Shown here: positions 52,120 through 63,180 of the stretch, piece by piece | How positions within the stretch are numbered: the stretch's first letter is position 1 | How the letters are laid out: every line of letters begins with the position of its first letter | Position numbers and translations under genes: made by a program | The notes under the pieces: model-generated | The model's input: only the letters and a program-made list of their open reading frames with translations | The model's database searches: none | Told to the model about the DNA's origin: nothing | DNA from: Ahaetulla prasina | Taxonomy: Eukaryota; Chordata; Lepidosauria; Squamata; Colubridae | Direction: 5' to 3' | NCBI RefSeq assembly: GCF_028640845.1 | Contig: NC_080546.1 | Coordinates: forward strand, 21,297,020 to 21,361,019 | DNA: 64,000 nt

Positions 52120-53145
52120 CAGAAGAGTGGCAACTTTTGGAGTGAAACCGGTGTGTAATCTAGGAGTCCTTCTGGACTCATCACTCAAGAAACAAGTGGC
52201 AGTCATGGCCAGACAGGTCTTTGTGCAACTTTGGGTTGTGTGCCAATTATTCCCTTCCCTGGACCAACAATCCCTGTTCACAGTCACCCAAACCCTAGTC
52301 ACCTCATGTCTTGAGTATTGTAACGTGCTCTACATGGAGCTGTCCTTGGAAAGTATCAAGAAGCTTCCATTACTTCAAAATGCAGCAGTCTGCATGATTT
52401 TGTACAGCTCTAGATGTCCATCCGTGTCATCTCTCCTCCAGGAGTTGCATTGGTTGTCAATTTGCTTCCAGGTTCAATTCAAGATGCTGGTTATCATTTT
52501 CAAAGCCCTACATGGCTTGGGACCAGGTTATTTAAAGGACCATCCTTTTCTGGCCACCTCTACCCATCCCATCAGAATGGGGAGGCAAGGAATGTTTCAG
52601 GTCATCTATCCCAAAGTGGTGCCTTCTCCATGATAGTTCCCCTCTCTGGAATAGAGCTGAGGTGGCACAGTAGTTAGAGTGCAGCGCTGCAGGCTACTTC
52701 AGCTGACTTTTAGCTGCAGTTAGGCAGTTCAAATCTCACCAGGCTCAAGGTTGATTCAGCCTTCCATCCTTCTGAGGTGGGTAAAATGAGGACCCAGATT
52801 GTTGGGGGCAATATGCTTATTCTGCAAACTGCTTAGAGAGGGCTGTAAAAGCACTATGAAGCGGTATATAGGTCTGAGTGCTATTGCTATTCTCACAGAG
52901 ATAATATTGCTCTCCCATTTTGACACATTTTTGCAAGGCGCTGAAGATCTCATTTTGCCAATGGGCCTGGGCATCCCAGACTAGGATGGAACCCCTCAAA
53001 TGGTTCATCTGATTGTTGTCACTAGGGTGTAGGGGATTATTGCTTTTTTTATTTTTATATTGAGTTTTTAATCCTTGTAAGCCACCCAGAGTCACTGAGA
53101 GTGAGTTGGATGGCTGTATACATTTTCTTAAGTAAATAAAAACTT
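52120..53145 (+). mobile_element. Degraded CR1/L2-type LINE 3' part, interrupted by a SINE
   Basis: A 52-kb frame reads VCNLGVLLDSSLKKQVAVMA, LFTVTQTLVTSCLEYCNVLY and [17 protein letters not shown], the thumb/C-terminal region of reverse transcriptase. A SINE occupies about 52652-52893; the LINE tail resumes and ends GTAAGCCACCCAGAGTCACT ... AAGTAAATAAAA near 53145. Older than the 6930-8665 family and of a different subfamily. Confidence 0.75.
52652..52893 (+). mobile_element. tRNA-derived SINE nested in the LINE
   Basis: GAGGTGGCACAGTAGTTAGAG head, GGCAGTTCAAATCTCACCAG B box, CAAACTGCTTAGAGAGGGCT and GCGGTATATAGGTCTGAGTG tail, ending GCTATTGCTATT. Same family as 20734 and 29601. Confidence 0.8.
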
Positions 53146-54690
53146 GGGGCTGCATCCAAATATTTGGAGAGTGTCAATTGCCTTACAAAATGGACATCAC
53201 TCATTTGACCAGAAAATAAGAACTGTTTATGAAACTTTTTAAGGGGCCAATTTCCCAATTAATCTGTATTATTCAACTTCATTTACAAAGTTTTAAGGCT
53301 TTGCACAGTGTTTTTATACATACTTCTTTTCATTTCAAATGTAAAGGTGTCGAGCACATGATCAAACACGTCCCCTTTTTCCATTGACAGGAACTAGACA
53401 AAGATACCATACTACCATCTCTTGTATCTCTTTAGTATATCAGTAGGAAAATACCAAAAAAATAATAATAATTGTGTTACATAATTCTTTGTCAATAGTT
53501 ATGAACTGTTGAACTCTCACAGTAGGCTTTACTCAAGAGGGACAATAAAAACATTTAAATGCTGTAATATAGTTGTCTCTTTTTGTTGACTGCAAGTTGT
53601 TTATGGTTTCTTTCTCATAGACATTTGATTCTGGTTGCCAAAACTTTTCACCATGTATCATACTGGGGTTTGGATGGTGACTGTTGGTAGGGCTGCCTTA
53701 AAGGGCTAAAATATTGGGCACATGTATATGTTAAGACTCTTTGCTAGATGATCAGAATGCTGCTGGCATGCAGTTAACTCAATATGCATGAAGTATCTGT
53801 TGATGTAGAAACAAAGTTGTTTGGAACAGGAACGCCCAGCTGTGAGATACATATGAATGAAAATGCTGGTCAACGTACCGGTGTATTTGTTGATATATAC
53901 TGTAATAGCCACACATGGCTATTATTTCATAGTTACTATTCTCTGTGGCTATGATTCATTGAGATCAAACATCTCCAGTTTTTGTAACTCTAAACGATAC
54001 ATGCAAAAACTTATTTGTTTTGAGACAATTGTGAACCTATGAGCCAAATGGCAATTAATTAAAAAAAATGTGATGCAAATCCTACCTTTTACACAGTTCC
54101 ATATGAACAAAACCAACACAAAATGGGCAGAGCTTATACTGTGATGTCATGACACCCATTTTATCAATTTGGCAACATAGAAAGCCAAATGGGCACAATC
54201 TGAAATGGAAAGAGAGAATAATTCATTCAGATGCCCCCAATGAACATGTTCAGGAATAAACTCAGGCCAACAATCAGAAGCAAGGAAAAACTAGATATGA
54301 ACCTCACATTGCCTATCATTTGTGAGAAGAAGTTTAGTTGACCATCATTTCCTTTATGACTGAATCATAGAGTATATGTGATGCTGGCTGGGGAATTCTG
54401 GGAGTTGCTGTCCACAAAAAAGTTGTTAAGTATTGTAAAACACTTTCAGCAATGCAAATGCAGTCTTAGAGAATCCACTGTGAATGCAGCACAGTCCAGT
54501 GTTCAAATGTTTAAGGATATTATGTGCCTTTATTGTGGTTGGCTGTGTGGAATTCAGTTTACTACAGCATGGAACCCAGATGTGGCTGAAAAACAAGTGG
54601 CATGCAGTTCAATTAATTCTTTCTTAGATTGCATAATGCTTTTACATCAATAAGTCCAGAGATGATGGATAACACAAAAACATAGTTCTT
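53146..54690. other. 3' intergenic sequence, no recognised feature
   Basis: AT-rich, no family motif in the short frames. A small stretch at about 54380-54415 (GGGGAATTCTGGGAGTTGCT) resembles the inner part of the palindromic hAT-like family. Confidence 0.4.
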
Positions 54691-54699
54691 AAGAACAGT

Positions 54700-55340
54700 A
54701 CGAATCTCTTTTATTCATTAAACATGAAACTCAGTCAACTGAACATTTAAAAATGTGTCACAAATATAAGTGACTGGTGCTAATGGTTGATACTGGTTGC
54801 TGCCAACATCCTAGGTATCAACCAAGTATTTTCTTAAAATATATGATGTTCCGAGTAGTGCAGTTTTTTGCAGTTCTGCTGGTGTTATTGCAAGAAGCTG
54901 CAATTTCTTGATGTGTTTTGTAAAATTCTTGGACATGGTACCAAGTGCCCCGATGACAATGGGTACCATCCTATGTTTCATCCATAGCCGTGTAGTTTTG
55001 ATGGCCATGTCGTGCTATATTGTGATTTTTTTCCAGTTCTTTTTCTTCGACTCTGGCGTCTCCTCTGGCAATATCAATAAACTCTACATTTCAGCCCTCA
55101 ACAACCATGATATCTGGCGTGTTATGTTCCAAATGACGATCTGTCTGTATTCAAAAGTCCCACAAGATCTTCACTGTCTCATTTTTGATAACTTTTTCCA
55201 CTTTGTGCTCCCATGACTTTTCGGATATAGGTATGTTGTATTTTTTCCATAATGACCAGTGGACTGTTAAAATATATGATGTTCCAAGTAGCACAGTTTT
55301 TTGCAGTTCTAGCAGGAAGCTGGAATTTCTTGATGTATTT
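54700..55340 (-). mobile_element. Relic of a non-LTR element C-terminus (possibly R4/Rex6-like), minus strand
   Basis: The minus strand at 54811-55008 reads MVPIVIGALGTMSKNFTKHI and QKTALLGTSYILRKYL, like the conserved end segment of some non-LTR polyproteins (VIPVVIGALG...KLLK...QK..LLGTA.ILRK). A short piece of it recurs at 55262-55345 (AAAATATATGATGTTCC). The clade is a guess. Confidence 0.4.
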
Positions 55341-55344
55341 TGTA

Positions 55345-55730
55345 AAATGTTGTTATTGTTGTTGTTGTTTTGTCAAAATATTGGTAAAATCTCTATGTCC
55401 ATGTGCAAATATATATAGGGCTGTCCTAACATACTTACATAACTTTGTAAGTATTGGTATCCACCGAGATCAGTTTGCATTGGTAATTAACAATAGCTCT
55501 AAAGTAAACAAGTACAAAAAAATGTTCATGGTACAAAATTAAACACAAATAATTTAAAATTCAATTATGATAACAAAAGTGACTTGTTAAGTTCATCTAT
55601 AATTTAAATCACATAGCCACTAGATGTCATCAGTGAGATTATTTTGAAGATAAATGCTTTGAAATTGATTGTTATTTCACTAACAAGACAACCTGTTGTC
55701 TCTTACTCTGGGTCAAATCACGGTATTTAG
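55345..55730. other. 3' intergenic sequence, no recognised feature
   Basis: Contains a GTTGTT run (55351-55372). Otherwise unrecognised. Confidence 0.4.
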
Positions 55731-55734
55731 CATA

Positions 55735-55737
55735 CAA

Positions 55738-55768
<31 letters not shown>

Positions 55769-56160
55769 GTCACAACAGTATATATAAGCATAAGCATGAA
55801 ATAACTATACAACATATATGTCCTTCCTGTTGAAGACTACTTCAGCTTCAATCACAACAATACAAGAGCAAACAATAGATTTAGATTTAATGTTAACCGC
55901 TCCAATCTTGATTGCAGAAAATATGACCTCAGTAACAGAGTTGTTAATGCTTGGAATACACTACCTGACTCTGGTCTCTTCTCTATGTCCCCAAAGCTTC
56001 AACCAAAAACTGTCTACTATTGACCTCACCCCTTTCCTAAGAGGTCTATAAGGGGAGTGCATAAGAGCACAAATGTGCCTACCGTTCCTGTCCTACTGTT
56101 GCTTCATGCTTATGCTTATGTATGGTGTTATGACAAATACATAAATAAATATAAATAAAA
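55735..56160 (+). mobile_element. Two LINE 3' ends head to head (minus 55735-55815, plus 55816-56160)
   Basis: The first 80 bp (TTTATTTATTT then CACAACAGTATATATAAGC) are the reversed terminus as at 39190. The rest runs forward: TTCCTGTTGAAGACTACTTC, ACCGCTCCAATCTTGATTGC, TTGGAATACACTACCTGACT and a tail ATAAATAAATATAAATA. Same family as 5585-6030. Confidence 0.7.
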
Positions 56161-56189
56161 ATAATATATAAGCATACTTCCACCTCTCA

Positions 56190-56995
56190 CAATACTAGAC
56201 AACACAGTATCAACAGTAGAAACCTTCAAATTTCTAGGTTCTATCATATCGCAAGATCTAAAATGGACAGCTAACATCAAAAACATCATTAAAAAAGGAC
56301 AACAAAGAATGTTCTTTCTGCGCCAACTCAGTAAGCTCAAACTGCCCAAGGAGCTGCTGATTCAGTTCTACAGAGGAATTATTGAGTCTGTCATTTGCAC
56401 CTCTATAACTGTCTGGTTCGGTTCTGCAACCCAACAAGAAAAACACAGACTTCAGAGGATAATTAGAACTGCAGAAAAAATAATTGCTACCAACCTGCCT
56501 TCCATTGAGGACCTGTATACTGCACGAATCAAGAAGAGGGCCGTGAAAATATTTACAGACCCCTCGCATCCTGGACATAAACTGTTTCAACTCCTACCCT
56601 CAAAACGATGCTATAGAGCACTGCACACCAGAACAACTAGACACAAGAACAGTTTTTTCCCAAAGGCCATCACTCTGCTAAACAAATAATTCCATCAACA
56701 CTGTCAAACTATTTACTGAATCTGCACTACTATTAATCTTCCCATAGTTCCCATCACCAATCTCTTTCCATTTATGACTGTATGACTATAACTTGTTGCT
56801 GGCAATCCTTATGATTTATATTGATATATTGACCATCAATTGTGTTGTAAATGTTGTACCTTGATGAACGTATCTTTTCTTTTATGTACACTGAGAGCAT
56901 ATGCACCAAGACAAATTCCTTGTGTGTCCAATCACACTTGGCCAATAAAAATTCTATTCTATTCTATTCTATTCTATTCTATTCTATATATAATG
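56190..56995 (+). mobile_element. ATTCT-tailed CR1-type LINE, C-terminal coding part plus full 3'UTR
   Basis: It is the copy that shows what the AATAG/ATTCT-linked repeats come from. A frame of 126 codons (56309-56689) reads FLRQLSKLKLPKELLIQFYR, GIIESVICTSITVWFGSA, RLQRIIRTAEKII and RHKNSFFPKAITLLNK, the C-terminal region of a CR1/Rex1-type reverse transcriptase, and ends in TAA. A 3'UTR of about 270 bp follows and closes in (ATTCT)n at 56951-56990. 5' truncated, so inactive on its own. Confidence 0.85.
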
Positions 56996-56999
56996 AAAG

Positions 57000-57885
57000 G
57001 AAACAATAGGACAGGAACAGTAGGCACTTTTGTGCACTTTTTTTTTGAAAAAAAAAATTTTTTTTGAAGCAGAACAATTGTTCTGCTTCACAGTATGTTA
57101 GAAAACCCTAGGACTGAAACATCCAGAAAAAGCAATATATTTGCATGAAAGAGATCCAGTACAGAAAAAAGCGCCAGCATGGCTCTGATTAAGAATATGT
57201 TATTAATATACACCTTAATCCAGATCTTAGGGTGGGGTAGCACTTAGGAAAGTGAGCTCTCTAACAACAATGAACCACACCTAGTTCACATATGCAGATA
57301 TATCTTTAATGTGACAGGCAACTGCTGAATAAAGAATGCATTACTCACCTGGAAAGTACCATATTTCGGGTGAAAGGCTTTTATTTGTAATACTATATGT
57401 GTAATTACCCACAGACGTATGCATGTTCATACTTATATCACTATCATCAAGCATGTCTCACAGAAATGCCTCCATAAATGAAATATTGTTCCCATAAATG
57501 AGAAAACATAGGGATTTTAATGGGCATTGTTGATCCATGTCAACCTGGTACATGAAATTGGATGTTTCATCATGATATTCTGGTATCCAGGGTGGATCTA
57601 AAGCTTTAGATGTTAGGATCCTTGTTAAATGCTTGCAAATTGCTTCTTCTTCTACCAGTTGTTAACATCACAGATCAGAAATCTTTTTGCAGCTCTCTTA
57701 GATGCTTAGAGGAAAAAATTCTAGTTAATAGAAAAAAGAGCTTTTTAATAAACATTTTATAAACATATTTCTATACGTTGCAAAGAAAACCTGAAGCCTC
57801 TTTTTATTTCTTTTTTATTTTTATTTTTGCACTTGTGTCTTTTCTTTAGGATCCTCTTCCTTTCTTCTCTTTTTGTTTTTCTTTA
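57000..57885. other. 3' intergenic sequence, no recognised feature
   Basis: Contains a short inverted repeat around an A/T run at 57044-57085 (AACAATTGTTCTGC). Otherwise unrecognised. Confidence 0.4.
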
Positions 57886-57894
57886 TATTAGTTT

Positions 57895-58330
57895 GCGTCA
57901 AGGATGGGCTGCTGGGAGTTTGCAGGGGTTTGGGAGAACTTCTAGCTAAATCCTGTACAGTTTGAGAATCCCCAAATCCCACTCCTGGCTGGCCCCACCC
58001 ATCCCATCCCACCCTTTCCAGGAGTCCCCATGCGGCTCATTTTGGATGCAGGTAAGTGCAGGGCTTGGGCGGAGACTCAGGGAGGGTGAAAAACAGGCCT
58101 ACTGGAAATTTGGGAAGGGCCCGTTTCCAGCCTCCAGAGGGCCTCCAGGGCCTGGGGAGGCAGTTTTCGCCCTCCCAGAGGCTCGAGAAAAACCTCTGGA
58201 GCCTGGGGAGGGCAAAAACAGCCCCCCTGTGGTGCAGGAGGCCAACTAGGCCACGTCCACCATGGCCATGCCCACCCAGCAACCGGGCAGAGAACCCCTT
58301 GGTAAAATTTTTGAAGCCCACCCCTGGTTT
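57895..58330. repeat. GC-rich interspersed repeat, unidentified
   Basis: GC-rich island-like text with CAGGGCTTGGGCGGAGACTC, TCCAGAGGGCCTCCAGGGCC and an end GTAAAATTTTTGAAGCCCAC plus CCCTGGTT. It looks like a MITE (the end resembles CAGGGGTGGGCTTC) but the opposite end is not clear. Not a gene: frames in all directions are short and low complexity. Confidence 0.45.
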
Positions 58331-58985
58331 GTGTTAGAATTTGCCCTTTTAATAATTTTAATAAAATTTTGGAACACATAAAAGAGAAATCTTCCAGCTC
58401 TCATAAATTTCCCACTGATGCAAAACTTTCCCTGTAATTTTTTTTTCCCAATTAACTCTCTGTCTGTCTTGAACATGGCCATAAAAATTCCTTTCCAGCT
58501 CCTATTATCTTATCCATTTCAATAAAACTATTCAAAGGGGTGATGGCAGTGTAGCTGGAGGTTCTCTGGAATAATCTCTGCTTATTTCAATCCACTATCA
58601 ATCTCCTTTTTTAAAAAAAATTTGCACTAATAACTGTTGTGGAGAGAAATTATTGTAAATAGTTCTCATGTCTAGGAAGCTGATGCCTCTTCTGTTTTGA
58701 ATTTAGACATTGCTTGTTCTCTTGAAACAGTTTAATCAGCACAGATTTAGCATTACCTGGTTCATCTACTGGGATAATTTGTGGACGTAATATTTTGGAC
58801 ATGCTAAATCATATTTTAATAAGCTTCCAATGTATTATAGTTGAGGTTCCCATTGAATGTGACTTATAAATTCACCTAAAGCAGAATAGATCCGCCAACA
58901 TTTTGCTTAGCATACTCATGTTTATGCAGGACATCAGTTTTAGGAGAAGCTCATCTGTTGTCTGTTCATTTCCAAGATGAATTCA
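58331..58985. other. 3' intergenic sequence, no recognised feature
   Basis: AT-rich, nothing recognised. Confidence 0.4.
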
Positions 58986-58994
58986 AGATATTGT

Positions 58995-59600
58995 ACAGTT
59001 GTTGTTAGTTGCAAAGTCATGTCCTACCCATGGCGACCCCATGGACAATGTTTCTCCAGACCTTCCTGTCCTCTACCATACTCTGGAGTCCATTTAAGTT
59101 CACGCCGACTGCTTCGGTGACTCCAGCCACCTCATTCTCTGTTGTCCCTTTCTTCTTTTGCCCTCAATCTTTCCCAGCATTAGGCTCTTCTCCAGTGAGT
59201 CCTTCCTTCTCATTAGGTGGCCAAAGTATTTGAGTTTCATCTTTAGGATCTGGCCTTCTAAAGAGCAGTCAGGGTTGATCTCCACTAGGACTGACCGGTT
59301 TGATTGCCTTGCAGTCCAAGGGACTCGCAGGAGTCTTCTCCAGCACCAGAGTTCAAAGGCCTCAATTCTTTGGCGCTCAGCCTTCCTTATGGTCCAACTT
59401 TCACAGCCATACATTGCAACTGGGAAAACCATAGCTTTGACTATACGCACTTTTGTTGGCAGGGTGATGTCTCTGCTTTTTAGTACGCTGTCTAGATTTG
59501 CCATAGCTTTCCTCCCCAGCAGCAAGCGTCTTTTACTTTCTTGGCTGCAGTCCCCATCTGTGGTGATCAGGAAAATAAAATCTGTCACTACCTCCATTTC
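58995..59600 (-). mobile_element. BovB/RTE LINE 3' part, minus strand
   Basis: The minus strand (59100-59597) is open for 165 codons: RDITLPTKVRIVKAMVFPVA, MYGCESWTIRKAERQRIEAF, ELWCWRRLLRVPWTARQSNR and LKYFGHLMRRKDSLEKSLML, GKIEGKRRKGQQRMRWL, the C-terminus of BovB reverse transcriptase. The tail reads back to TTGTTGTTAGTTGC near 58998. BovB is well known in squamates and for transfer to ruminants. A frameshift near 59110 cuts the very end. Confidence 0.9.
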
Positions 59601-60325
59601 TTCCCCATATTGTACAGTACTAGTAATTATAATGCAGAATCAATGTTTATAGTCCTTAAGATAGCACACTAAAGACCATAAGATTGTTTTAGTTTCTTCT
59701 TCCTTAAAGAGGTCATTGACAATCAGTGGCTGGAAAAAAATTCTAAAGGAATGTGCGGTGATGAGTGAGAAGAAAACATTTATTGAATCGGCAAAGTTCT
59801 ATGTAAGAAACAACAACATTGTGCCACTTCTCTTGTTGGCTTTTGATCTCTTAGAAGAGCACTACTTTTCAAAATTGAGTAGACATTTCTTTGCCATCGT
59901 CACTTCCAAAACTAGACCTGGATATGACTTCTGGTCTTTGATTAATTGAATAATCATTTTCTAAGTCATTTTACCATTGTATTATTTGTTTCCAGTTGTT
60001 TGTGAAGCTTAGGCTATGGTACATGCTGTATGGAGAGGACCAATCACATAATTGCCCTTTTTCAAAGACCGATGAGGGCCACAACAGCATTAACACAGAG
60101 GTCAATCGGATAAACCTCAAAGACATCAAAGATCTACCGGAATGCATAATATTAATATAATGCCTTCCCCTTTTTGCATGATATCAGCTGTCAACAACAG
60201 CTGAACAAAATAGTGAGAGCAATATAGTTTCCCTTATTTACAGATTGATATCATTTAGATCTGAATATAGAGCACACACAGACACACACACACACATATA
60301 AATATATAACACTATATAGAATATA
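59601..60325. other. 3' intergenic sequence, no recognised feature
   Basis: Ends in a CA repeat (about 60275-60300). Nothing else recognised. Confidence 0.4.
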
Positions 60326-60329
60326 GAAA

Positions 60330-60872
60330 GATGCTTGCTCATGGGGAGGAAAGCTATGGCAAATCTAGGTAGCTTATTAAAAAGCAGAGACATCACCCTG
60401 CCAACAAAAGTGCGTATAGTCAAGGCTATGGTTTTCCCAATTGCAATGAATGGCTGTGAAAGCTGGACCATAAGAAAGGCTAAGCGCCAAAGAATTGAGG
60501 CATTGAACTCTGGTGCTGGAGAAGACTCCTGCGAGTCCCTTGGACTGCAAGGCGATCAAACCGGTCAGTCCTAGAGGAGATCAACCCTGACTGCTCTTTA
60601 GAAGGCCAGATCCTGAAGATGAAACTGAAATACTTTGGCCACCTAATGAGAAGGAAGGACTTACTGGAGAAGAGCCTAATGCTGGGAAAGATTGAAGGCA
60701 AAAGAAAAAGGGGATGGCAGAGAGTGAGGTGGCTAGATGGAGTCACTGACGCAGAAGGCGTGGGCTTAAATGGACTCCAGGGGATGGTAGAGGACAGGAA
60801 GGCCTGGAGAAACATTGTCCATGGGGTCATGATGGGTCGGACACAACTTGGCAACTAACAACAACAACATAG
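60330..60872 (+). mobile_element. BovB/RTE LINE 3' part, plus strand
   Basis: Encodes GRKAMANLGSLLKSRDITLP, KVRIVKAMVFPIAMNGCESW and, after a frameshift near 60510, LKYFGHLMRRKDLLEKSLML and KIEGKRKRGWQRVRWLDGV, then WRNIVHGVMMGRTQLGN and a tail AACTAACAACAACAACA. Same family as 58995-59600 and pointing away from it. Confidence 0.9.
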
Positions 60873-61965
60873 AACACCAAATCTAATGAAACCCAACCAA
60901 GCACTTCATGACAGATGAAGATAGCATGGATTATGAAAGACATTAAGCTACTCTGAAAACCTTTGAAATCCTGGTCTCTTTATACTGGCCCTTTGATTTC
61001 CCTCTGTTTGTATATATTTTTTATTTCTGGCAGGCCACAATACTTTTACTCATTTTATTCTTTGGCAGCACATGAGACATAATTTTGATATCTGTCACGT
61101 TAATGAGGGGAGTATCTATCTGTCTGTCTGTTTGTTTGTTTGTTTGGTGGACTCACATCGCTAAGGACTCCTTTCGCTCTGAATTAAAATGATGGGTGTG
61201 GGCAGCAGAAGGATCAGAGCTTCCTTCTCTTGGCATCGCATTGTATGAAAGGATTATAAACCTCGGGGATTGAGTGGGCTCAGGTTCCTTATGAGAAAGG
61301 GCAGCTGGGAGTGGCACATTCTTTGGGTCTTATGTGCATAAAAGGCAACGATTGCCTGGATGGTGCAACTGATACAGTGCAAAGCCAATGTTTTCATGGA
61401 GATTACAGGCACATGGTCAGCCTAGTCATTGGGTCAGATAAACATCCTTACAGAAGTGACAAACATGGGCCTAAGCATAAGAGTGTCATATGTCATCCCA
61501 AGACTCTGAATGAGGCTTAGAGATCCACTTAGATCGAAAACCTGTTCTGGTGGAAGAGCGTAGAATTATTGTCTACGTTATGTGGTCTATACGTTTTTGC
61601 TCTGTATTTTTTAATACCGACAGCACTTTTGTTCGTAAGAGTAAGTTTCTCTTTTTTTTATTTTCAGACCGAATCAATGTTTCTATATGAATCAATGTTT
61701 CTCTATGCTAGCTATATGAATTTATTAATTTAGCCAGGTATAATTATGCTTCTGAAATATAATGGTCCTGGTCTGTTTCATGCAGATTTCTCCAAACTGG
61801 TACCCTCTCTCAGGAATTTTGGATTTGCTGTCTAAAGACCGTGTTATGGATAACATGGTTGGAGAACATTATTCCAACAACTTCATCATGATCACAAATC
61901 TAGTAAGAATATGCAGGGGGTTTTTCCCCCACAATTTATCCATAGAGCTTTGGATCATTTTTGCT
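60873..61965. other. 3' intergenic sequence, no recognised feature
   Basis: Includes a TGTCTGTCTGTTTGTTTG run (about 61123-61146). No supported gene; the frame at 61311 has no motif. Confidence 0.4.
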
Positions 61966-61969
61966 TATT

Positions 61970-62255
61970 CTCAGTGGTGAAATCCAAATTTTTTACTATC
62001 AGTTCTGTGGGTGTGGTGTGGTGGGTGTGGTGTGGCCTGGTGGGTGTGGCTTGGTGGGCATGGCAGGGGAAGGATACTGTAAAATCTCCATTCCCACCTT
62101 ACTCCAGGGGAAGGATACTGTAAAATTTCCATTCCCACCCCACTCTGGGGCCAGCCAGAGGTAGTATTTGCCGATTCTCCAAACTACTCAAAATTTCAAC
62201 TACCAGTTCTCCAGAACCTGTCAGAACCTGCTGTATTTCACCCCTGCTTATTCTC
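61970..62255 (+). mobile_element. Inverted-repeat short element (GGTGAAATCCA family), plus strand
   Basis: CAGTGGTGAAATCCAAAT at the start and GCTGTATTTCACCCCTGC at the end. Interior has GGTGTGGTGTGG repeats and two copies of GGGGAAGGATACTGTAAAAT. Full-length member of the family at 25628 and 41788. Confidence 0.8.
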
Positions 62256-62945
62256 CTTTCTTCCAGGACCAATTATTGTGATCTCATCCAAACTCATTTT
62301 GGCCAAACATACACCAAAAATCTACCATCTAGTTGTATCTTTGCAGATACTTTACACAGAGAATTAGTACTTTTGAACTAGACCAACAAGTAAGCATACT
62401 TAGCCTTAGAATAGAATAGAATAGAATAGAATAGAATAGAATAGAATAGAATAGAATAGAATAGAGATATCTTCCATCTGAGTTCCAATTATTGCCTTTT
62501 GAGGCAAGTAAAGTCAGGAAAACAGAGCCTTGGGATTTACTTTAATGCAAATAGAATACTATAAAAGAATCTCAAAATTCTGGCACAGCCCTTGCTAAGT
62601 TCAATTTATATCTGACACAATCAAGACAGAATTGTTTAGATTTTTCTTTCCATGCTTCTATCTTTCCCAGTATTCAGATCTCTTTTCTGCAATGGCTTGG
62701 CATTCCCTTCCCTCTTCTGAAAATCAGACCCCCATTCCTTCATACATATAGCAAGAGATGTTTCTAGACTCCATATTCTTTTTGAAGGCTTACCAAAAAG
62801 GCACTTAGCTCCTGTGAACACATGATGCTCGACTAGAATTGGCCTAATCCCATCTAGTTATACTACAGTATCATTCTTACCCATGTCAAATCAAAGCAAA
62901 TGATGGAATGTGACTATTTTAATGTTAAACAATCATATTGGGTTA
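62256..62945. other. 3' intergenic sequence with an AATAG array
   Basis: (GAATA)n at 62408-62464 without any attached LINE body. The rest is unrecognised. Confidence 0.5.
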
Positions 62946-62949
62946 GAGA

Positions 62950-63180
62950 GAGCGGTGTGGTGGCCTAATGGCAAAGATGCTCACCTCCCACTTTGAAGGT
63001 TAAGGGTTCAATTCTGGGCAGTGACAGATGTTTCTCCATCTGGGTGCAAAGAAAAGATATCTGCTGTGAACTCTGTGTGGCATCAGGAAGGGCATCTGGC
63101 CAGTAAACACTCAACTCTATCCAGTCTTTCCTGACTCTGTCATGAATTAAGGGATTATATGGTCATAAAGAGTTTTTATA
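62950..63180 (+). mobile_element. tRNA-derived SINE, third family
   Basis: GGTGTGGTGGCCTAATGGC (A box region), AAGGGTTCAATTCTGGGC (B box), then AGGAAGGGCATCTGGCCAGT, a phrase common to RTE-tailed SINEs. Distinct from the other two SINE families in the window. Confidence 0.6.
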
